Shown here: positions 57,238 to 64,000 of the stretch, one piece after another | How positions within the stretch are numbered: the first letter of the stretch is position 1 | Layout of the letters: every line of letters begins with the position of its first letter | Assembly (NCBI RefSeq): GCF_000712075.1 | Contig: NZ_JONW01000006.1 | Location: 310,001-374,000, forward strand | Direction of reading: 5' to 3' | From: Caulobacter sp. UNC358MFTsu5.1 | GTDB lineage: Bacteria > Pseudomonadota > Alphaproteobacteria > Caulobacterales > Caulobacteraceae | DNA length: 64,000 nt | Notes under the pieces: model-generated | Databases searched by the model: none | Seen by the model: only the letters and a program-made list of their open reading frames with translations | What the model was told of the DNA's origin: nothing | Position numbers and translations under genes: made by a program

Positions 57238-57771
57238 ATGTGCGTGATCGAGAAGAGTCCGATCATCGAGACGCGGCGGCTGACGCTGCGGGCTCCTGAA
57301 GCCGACGACGCGCCGCGGATCGCGGCGCTGTGCGGCGACTATGCGATCGCCAAGATGACCACCCGCATGCCCTGGCCCTACAGCCAGGCCGAGGCCGACG
57401 GCTTCGTGGCCCGCTGCCAGGTCCAGGACCGGGGCAGGGACGCCACCTTCGTGATCGACCTGGAGGACACCGGCGTGGTCGGGGTGCTGGGCTTCTTCAC
57501 CCCGCCCGTCGGCCACCTGGAGATCGGCTACTGGATCGGCCGGCCCTACTGGGGCCGCGGTCTGGCGACAGAAGCCGTCCAGGGCGCCATGGCCTGGGCC
57601 AAGGCTGATTGGCGCAAGAAGGTGGTCGTCGCGGGCCACTTCGCCGACAACCCGGCGTCGGGCCAGGTGCTGGTCAAGGCCGGCTTCCTGTACACGGGCG
57701 TGGTCGAGACCAAGCCCTCGGTCGCCCGCGGCGAGCCGGTGGACACCCGGATGATGGTGTGGCTGGCCTAG
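57238..57771 (+). CDS. GNAT acetyltransferase
   Basis: The 177-residue protein from the ATG at 57238 (MCVIEKSPIIETRRLTLRAP) has the acetyl-CoA binding RPYWGRGLATEAVQGAMAW and HFADNPASGQVLVKAGF motifs of the RimJ/RimL-like GNAT_3 group. The frame reaches back to 57121 but that would start inside the rpmA terminator. It sits between rpmA and obgE, a place where an acetyltransferase is common in Caulobacter-type genomes; target unknown. Confidence 0.9.
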   Translation: MCVIEKSPIIETRRLTLRAPEADDAPRIAALCGDYAIAKMTTRMPWPYSQAEADGFVARCQVQDRGRDATFVIDLEDTGVVGVLGFFTPPVGHLEIGYWIGRPYWGRGLATEAVQGAMAWAKADWRKKVVVAGHFADNPASGQVLVKAGFLYTGVVETKPSVARGEPVDTRMMVWLA

Positions 57772-57775
57772 AGGT

Positions 57776-58732
57776 CTAGGCCGCGCGGTGCGTGGCGATG
57801 GTCTTCTGCGGGCCTTCGCGGAAGCGCTTCTCGGCGACGATGATCCGTTCGCACAGGGCGTCCAGGTCGCTGAGCAGCGAGTAGGTCGCGTAGATGGGGA
57901 TCTCCATCATCGCCACCTGCGCCCGGGGCATGAACTCGCAGTACTTCTTCCACGCCACGTGGCCGTCGCGCGCGTTCATGGCCCGCTGGCCCAGCGGGTT
58001 CCAGAGGTTCAGGGCCATCAGTTCGTCGCGGCATTCCCGCATCACGGGCAGGGCGATGAACAGGAACAGGAAGGTCGGCGTCGCGGCGCGGGCGAACTGC
58101 GGCTGCACCTGCATGTGCCAGATGCGGAAGGCCTCGAAGAAGTTGGCCTTGCGGGTCGGGTCCGGCGGCAGCCACTGCAGGTCCGGATTGATCAGCTCCT
58201 GGGCCGAGCCCGAGCGCTTGACCAGTTCGTCGGCCGTGCGGCCGTCGGCCATGGTCTTGTTCAGGGCGCCGATCGGGATCGCCAGGCGCTTGGCCACCTC
58301 GGTATAGGAGACCTGGCGGCCGGCCATCGGGGTCCACTGGCCGAAGTTGGCGGCGTTGGGCGCGCTGGCGCGCTTCATCGCCGCGGCCTGGTGCATCAGC
58401 TGATGGGTTTCGCGGCTCTTGGCGGCCTGCTGGCGGTCGAACTCTTCCTCGTGGACGGCCTGTTCGTCGGGCGTCATCCAGCGGGCCCGTCCGGGGCCGT
58501 AGGTGCGTTCGTGGCGATTGAGCAGGACGAAGTCGTGCTCTTCGGTGGGGCGGCGGCCGATGGCGGTCAGGAAGGCGCGGAAGTCGCGCCATTCGGGCGC
58601 CAGGCCCGTGCCCCGGCTCATCAGCATGTTCCGATGCAGCGACGCCTCGTGGGTGTACTTCCGACACAGGGTCGGCAGCGTCAGATCCTGCAGATCATGC
58701 GCAAAATCGGCGTCAGTAATTGTCGTCGTCAA
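57776..58732 (-). CDS. conserved-looking protein of unknown function
   Basis: The 318-residue protein has no signal peptide and mixed helical character. Features: charged N-terminal part (DADFAHDLQDLTLPTLCRKY), Gln/Ala-rich segment near 105-135, QVSYTEVAKRLAIPIGALNK that might be a helix-turn-helix, and a hydrophobic TPTFLFLFIALPVMRECRDE. Codon use is native. I do not recognise the family; a DNA- or RNA-related role is possible from the helix-turn-helix-like region. It is transcribed away from obgE. Confidence 0.7.
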   Translation of the reverse strand: MTTTITDADFAHDLQDLTLPTLCRKYTHEASLHRNMLMSRGTGLAPEWRDFRAFLTAIGRRPTEEHDFVLLNRHERTYGPGRARWMTPDEQAVHEEEFDRQQAAKSRETHQLMHQAAAMKRASAPNAANFGQWTPMAGRQVSYTEVAKRLAIPIGALNKTMADGRTADELVKRSGSAQELINPDLQWLPPDPTRKANFFEAFRIWHMQVQPQFARAATPTFLFLFIALPVMRECRDELMALNLWNPLGQRAMNARDGHVAWKKYCEFMPRAQVAMMEIPIYATYSLLSDLDALCERIIVAEKRFREGPQKTIATHRAA

Positions 58733-58873
58733 CGCCAGCCCTCCCCGCGCAATGGTCCTGTCGGCTTCCTCATGAGGTCGTTTGTCGCATGATCTCTTTT
58801 AACATTTCGTCACGATGACGAACGCGGTTCGACGCGTCAAAGTGTCGCCTAGACGACAAAAGACCGAGCCTGA

Positions 58874-60006
<1,133 letters not shown>

Positions 60007-60007
<1 letters not shown>

Positions 60008-61140
60008 TGTCGGCGTCGGGGGGAGCGCTCAGCCGCGCCAAGCGCATCGTCTTCAAGGTCGGCTCGGCCCTGCTGGTCGACGCCGCCACCGGCGCGGCGG
60101 ATCGCGCCTGGCTGGACGCCTTCTGCGCCGACGTCGCCCGGCTGCGGGCCCGAGGGCAGCAGGTGGTGGTGGTGTCGTCCGGGGCCGTGGCCCTGGGCCG
60201 CAGGCGCCTGGGCCTGACCGGCCGCAAGTCCCTGACCCTGCCCGAGAAGCAGGCCGCCGCCGCCGCCGGCCAGTCGGTGCTGATGCGGGCCTGGGAGGAG
60301 GCGCTGGAGCCGCACGGCGTCGGCGCCGCCCAGATCCTGCTGACCCGCGACGACACCGAGGTGCGCCGCCGCTGGCTGAACGCCCGCGCCACGGCCGAGA
60401 CCCTGATCGCCCTGAACGTCGTGCCCGTGGTCAACGAGAACGACACGGTGGTGACCGAGGAGATCCGCTACGGCGACAACGACCGCCTGGCCGCCCGCGT
60501 GGCCCAGATGGTCGGCGCCGACCTGCTGGTGCTGTTGTCCGACATCGACGGCCTCTACACCGCCGACCCGCGCCGTGATCCCTCGGCCACCCACATCGAA
60601 CGGGTCGCCGAGATCACGCCGGAGATCGCCGCCATGGCCGAGGGGGCCAACGCCTCGGCCGGGGTCGGCACCGGCGGCATGGCCACCAAGATCGCCGCCG
60701 CCCGCATCGCCCGGGCCGCCGGCTGCGCCACCCTGATCACCCTGGGCTCGCGCCCCGCGCCGCTGCAGGCCATCGAGGACGGGGCCCTGGCCACGGTGAT
60801 CGAAGCCGGCGCTTCGCCCGCCGCCGCCTACAAGGCCTGGATCGCCGGCTCGCTGGCCCCCCAGGGGTGGCTGACCGTCGACGCCGGCGCCGCGGTCGCC
60901 CTGGCCAGCGGCAAGAGCCTGCTGGCCGCCGGGGTCCGCGCCGTCGAGGGGCCGTTCGACAAGGGCGACGCCGTGCGCGTCCGCGACGAGACCGGCCGCG
61001 AGGTGGCCCGGGGCCTGGTCCGCTACGACAGCGCCGACGCCCACAAGATCGCCGGCCTGCGCAGCGACGCCATCGAGGCCGAGCTGGGCTTCACCGAAGG
61101 CCCGATGATCCACGCCGACGACCTGGCGGTGGGCGGCTGA
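60007..61140 (+). CDS. proB: glutamate 5-kinase
   Basis: The 377-residue amino-acid kinase ([64 protein letters not shown]) carries a C-terminal PUA domain (about 285-377). It makes glutamyl-5-phosphate for ProA. Coupled to obgE (TGATG overlap) and followed with one-base overlap by a DUF3574 gene. ProA would usually be the next gene in related genomes but is on the minus strand at 29.9-31.2 kb. Confidence 0.96.
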
Positions 61141-61556
61141 TGGGCCGGGTCGCGCTCCTGACCCTGGCGGTCGGCGCGACGCTTCTCTCCAGCTGCGCCA
61201 GCCTGGCGCCCGCCCCGACGTGTCCGGTCGGCCAGAGCCCCGGCCGCCTGGTCCAGCTGGGCTTCGGCCGCAAGATCGGCGACCAGGTCGGCGTCTCCGA
61301 GGTCGACTTCGCCCGCTTCGTCGACGAGGAGCTGACCCCGCGATTCCCCGACGGCCTGACCGTGCTGGACGCCGCCGGCCAGTGGCGCTCGAACGCCGGC
61401 CCGATCGTGCGCGAGCCGTCGAAGATCGTCATGCTGGCCCTGCCCGGCCGCACCGGCGGCGAAGACCGGATCGAGGCCGTGCGCGCGGCCTATGTGCGGC
61501 GGTTCTCGCAGGAGGGCGTGATGGTGGTCACCCAGCCGGCCTGCGTGGGGTTCTGA
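61140..61556 (+). CDS. DUF3574 lipoprotein
   Basis: The 138-residue protein has a lipoprotein signal (LLTLAVGATLLSSC) and DUF3574 features: LVQLGFGRKIGDQVGVSEVD, FARFVDEELTPRFPDGLTVL, and RIEAVRAAYVRRFSQEGVMV with a Cys near the end. Function unknown. One-base overlap (TGATG) with proB means co-translation. Confidence 0.85.
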   Translation: MGRVALLTLAVGATLLSSCASLAPAPTCPVGQSPGRLVQLGFGRKIGDQVGVSEVDFARFVDEELTPRFPDGLTVLDAAGQWRSNAGPIVREPSKIVMLALPGRTGGEDRIEAVRAAYVRRFSQEGVMVVTQPACVGF

Positions 61557-61624
61557 GGTCCGGTTGACGGCCTTTCGACGGCCGGGCGATGATCGTACCG
61601 GGGAGGCGCGGTAGGAGACCTGGC

Positions 61625-62026
61625 ATGACCACCCTGTTCGAAGCCCGTCCGATGACTGTGTCGATCGCGCGCCCGGCCGCCGAGGTCTACGCCTTCGCCC
61701 ATCGGCCCGAGAGCTTCCCGCAATGGGCCGCCGGCCTGGGCGCGGGCCTGACCCGCGACGGCGACCGCTGGGTGGCCCACGGCCCCGACGGCGACGTCCA
61801 CGTGCGGTTCTCGCCGCAGAACCCCTACGGCGTCCTGGACCACTGGGTGACCCTGGCGGACGGGACCGAGATCAGCATCCCGCTGCGGGTGGTGGCCAAC
61901 GGCGACGGGGCCGAGGTGACCCTGACCCTGTTCCGCGTCCCCGGCATGGACGACGCCACCTTCGCGCGCGACCAGGGGATGGTCTCCGCCGACCTGGCCA
62001 GGCTCAAGGCCCTGCTGGAGTCATGA
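61625..62026 (+). CDS. SRPBCC-family protein
   Basis: The 133-residue START-like protein: MTVSIARPAAEVYAFAHRPE, FPQWAAGLGAGLTRDGDRWV and a hydrophobic long final helix match SRPBCC folds that bind hydrophobic ligands. The ATG at 61625 has AGGAG upstream. Its stop overlaps the next gene by four bases (ATGA). Confidence 0.85.
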   Translation: MTTLFEARPMTVSIARPAAEVYAFAHRPESFPQWAAGLGAGLTRDGDRWVAHGPDGDVHVRFSPQNPYGVLDHWVTLADGTEISIPLRVVANGDGAEVTLTLFRVPGMDDATFARDQGMVSADLARLKALLES

Positions 62027-62511
62027 TCAGCCTGCGCGCCCCGCGACCCGGCGACTTCGGCTGGATCGTCCAGCGGCACGGTCTTCTGTACGCGGAGGAA
62101 CAGGGCTGGGACGCCCGGTTCGAGGGCGTGGTGGCCGGGGTGGTGTCCGACTACGTCAAGACCTTCGACCCGGCCCGCGAGGCCTGCTGGATCGCCGAGC
62201 ATGCGGGCCGCTCGGTCGGCTCTATCATGCTGGCCCGCGAGAGCGACACGGTCGGCCGCCTGCGCCTGCTGCTGGTCGAGCCGTCGGCGCGGGGCCTGGG
62301 CGTCGGCGAGACCCTGATCCGCGAATGCCTGAGCTACGCCCGGACGGCGGGCTACGCCGAGATCATCCTCTGGACCCAGAGCAACCTGCTGCCCGCCCGG
62401 CGGCTCTACGCCCGCCACGGGTTCGTGCTGGAGGACAGCTGGCCCTATGACGGCTTCGGCCAGGGACTGGTGTCGGAGAGCTGGCGGCTAAAATTCCAGG
62501 CGGAGGATTAA
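62023..62511 (+). CDS. GNAT acetyltransferase (MarR-associated type)
   Basis: The 162-residue GNAT protein: RAPRPGDFGWIVQRHGLLYA, EEQGWDARFEGVVAGVVSDY, LRLLLVEPSARGLGVGETLI (acetyl-CoA loop) and ILWTQSNLLPARRLYARHGF. The YAEEQGWD region is typical of the GNAT domain often fused to MarR regulators; here the MarR part is absent. Coupled to the SRPBCC gene. Confidence 0.9.
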   Translation: MISLRAPRPGDFGWIVQRHGLLYAEEQGWDARFEGVVAGVVSDYVKTFDPAREACWIAEHAGRSVGSIMLARESDTVGRLRLLLVEPSARGLGVGETLIRECLSYARTAGYAEIILWTQSNLLPARRLYARHGFVLEDSWPYDGFGQGLVSESWRLKFQAED

Positions 62512-62607
62512 ACTCCGGCCCCGCTTGCGCCCTTTCGACCGCCGAGGCGTTCCCGTTGCCAACGCGGGGCTGGGCGTCATCCCCGTCGCATCCAGGGAAG
62601 ACGGGCC

Positions 62608-64000
62608 ATGGCCGATCAGCAGGACTTCAAGACCGAGGTGGGCGCCGGCGGCGAGACCCATCAGCACGTGCCGGAAAAGGGCCCCCACAGCCCCGAGGGC
62701 CACCTGACCACCAACCAGGGCATCCGGGTCTCCGACAACCAGAACCAGCTGAAGAGCGGCGAGCGCGGGCCGGTGCTGCTGGAGGACTTCGTCCTTCGCG
62801 AGAAGATCTTCCACTTCGACCACGAACGGATCCCCGAGCGGATCGTCCACGCCCGCGGCTCGGCCGCCCACGGCTTCTTTGAGCTCTACGAGTCGCTGGC
62901 CGACCTGACCAAGGCCGACCTCTTCCAGCGGGCCGGCGAGAAGACCCCGGTCTTCACCCGCTTTTCGACCGTGGCCGGCGGCGCGGGCAGCGTCGACACC
63001 CCGCGCGACGTGCGCGGCTTCGCCGTGAAGTTCTACACCCAGGAAGGTAACTGGGACCTGGTGGGCAACAACATCCCGGTGTTCTTCATCCAGGACGCCA
63101 TGAAGTTCCCGGACCTGGTCCATTCGGTGAAGATGGAGGCCGATCGCGGCTACCCGCAGGCCGCCAGCGCCCACGACACCTTCTGGGACTTCATCAGCCT
63201 GATGCCCGAGAGCACCCACATGATCATGTGGGCCATGAGCGACCGGACCATCCCGCGCTCGCTGCGCACGATGGAGGGTTTCGGCGTCCACACCTTCCGA
63301 CTGGTCAACGCGGCCGGCAAGTCGACCTTCGTCAAGTTCCACTGGAAGCCCAAGCAGGGCGTGGCCTCGACGATCTGGGACGAGGCGGTGAAGCTGGCCG
63401 GCGCCGATCCGGACTTCCAGCGCCGCGACCTGTTCGAGGCGATCCAGCGCGGCGACTTCCCCGAATGGGAGCTGGGCCTGCAGACCTTCGACCAGGCCTT
63501 CGCCGACAGCCTGCCTTTCGACGTGCTGGACCCGACCAAGATCATCCCCGAGGAGGTTCTGCCGGTGCGCATCGTCGGCCGAATGGTGCTGGACCGCTGG
63601 CCGGACAACTTCTTCGCCGAGACCGAGCAGGTGGCCTATTGCCCGGGCAACATCGTGCCGGGCGTCGACTTCACCAACGACCCCCTGCTGCAGGGGCGGC
63701 TGTTCAGCTACCTCGACACCCAGAAGAGCCGGCTGGGCACGGCCAACTTCCACCAGATCCCGATCAACGCGCCCAAGTGCCCGGTGATGAACTTCCAGCG
63801 CGACGGGCAGATGCAGATGCTGCAGCCCAAGGGCCGCGCCAACTACGAGCCCAACAGCCTGGCCGAGACGGCCGGCGAGATCGGCGGCCCGCGCGAATGC
63901 CCGGTGACCGGCTTCAAGACCTTCGGGGCGGCCGACGGCGACAACGAGCAGGGCGACAAGCTGCGGATCCGGCCCGAGAGCTTCGCCGACCACTACAGCC
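62608..64000 (+). CDS. katE: clade-2 (large-subunit) catalase, C-terminus outside window
   Basis: The first 464 codons of a haem catalase. Catalytic His81 ([14 protein letters not shown]), Asn154/155 ([11 protein letters not shown]) and the haem-ligand Tyr region [13 protein letters not shown] are present. The N-terminal extension and segments such as [20 protein letters not shown] are those of HPII-type large-subunit enzymes, which would continue into a flavodoxin-like C-terminal domain beyond 64000. Removes hydrogen peroxide, typically in stationary phase. Start at 62608. Confidence 0.93.
   Translation, partial: MADQQDFKTEVGAGGETHQHVPEKGPHSPEGHLTTNQGIRVSDNQNQLKSGERGPVLLEDFVLREKIFHFDHERIPERIVHARGSAAHGFFELYESLADLTKADLFQRAGEKTPVFTRFSTVAGGAGSVDTPRDVRGFAVKFYTQEGNWDLVGNNIPVFFIQDAMKFPDLVHSVKMEADRGYPQAASAHDTFWDFISLMPESTHMIMWAMSDRTIPRSLRTMEGFGVHTFRLVNAAGKSTFVKFHWKPKQGVASTIWDEAVKLAGADPDFQRRDLFEAIQRGDFPEWELGLQTFDQAFADSLPFDVLDPTKIIPEEVLPVRIVGRMVLDRWPDNFFAETEQVAYCPGNIVPGVDFTNDPLLQGRLFSYLDTQKSRLGTANFHQIPINAPKCPVMNFQRDGQMQMLQPKGRANYEPNSLAETAGEIGGPRECPVTGFKTFGAADGDNEQGDKLRIRPESFADHYS

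Overview
The window looks like a chromosomal segment of a Caulobacter-type alphaproteobacterium. The evidence is uniformly high GC coding DNA, an F1 ATP synthase cluster without F0 genes, an AtpD with a long Ala/Lys/Pro N-terminal extension, an 86-residue AtpC, and many small secreted or lipoprotein families typical of Caulobacterales. Nothing marks it as a plasmid or prophage. I see no rRNA, tRNA, CRISPR array or complete insertion sequence.

Layout: 1-2.5 kb holds the start of an acyl-CoA dehydrogenase, a Tat-lipoprotein FAD oxidoreductase and two small proteins. 2.6-8.5 kb is atpH-atpA-(methyltransferase)-atpG-atpD-(82-aa Cys4 protein)-atpC, an F1 operon carrying two non-ATPase genes. 8.7-16.7 kb has an arylsulfatase, a bile-acid-symporter-like permease, secreted proteins and a 1252-aa cadherin/RTX protein. 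16.75-19 kb has sugE behind a guanidine-II riboswitch, converging on opgH. 19.2-31.2 kb is a minus-strand run: two alpha/beta hydrolases, rppH, a YibQ-type deacetylase, a phosphodiester glycosidase, a DUF4239 protein, ctpA, an EnvC-like factor, rlmH, rsfS, nadD and proA. 31.3-33.4 kb is a lower-GC, repeat-rich patch.

33.5-48.5 kb is a mosaic of ordinary genes: GH92 mannosidase, DUF6624, YkvA-like, SDR dehydrogenase, LysE, MAPEG, KTSC, PQQ-type sugar dehydrogenase, CDF transporter, GNAT, mtgA, nitroreductase, AraC regulator and a DUF4331/DUF4198 pair. 49.4-55.8 kb has glycosylasparaginase, cutC, a WD40-like protein, twin ExbD genes, and a CobW GTPase plus UreH/NicO-like membrane protein preceded by a Zur-like operator. 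56-64 kb has rplU-rpmA, an acetyltransferase, an unknown protein, obgE-proB, a DUF3574 lipoprotein, SRPBCC and GNAT proteins, and a partial clade-2 catalase.

Functional links: the atp cluster makes the F1 head. The run proA-nadD-rsfS-rlmH-envC-like-ctpA-deacetylase-rppH is the common alphaproteobacterial housekeeping string, here separated from obgE-proB by about 28 kb and on the opposite strand. The most notable signals are the methyltransferase with a falling GC profile inside the atp operon, the Cys4 micro-protein between atpD and atpC, the guanidine-II riboswitch on sugE, the Zur-type palindrome before the metal genes, and a hydrolase fused to a 270-residue histone-H1-like tail. Large intergenic palindromes recur in at least six gaps. 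All functions are read from sequence; no database search was run.
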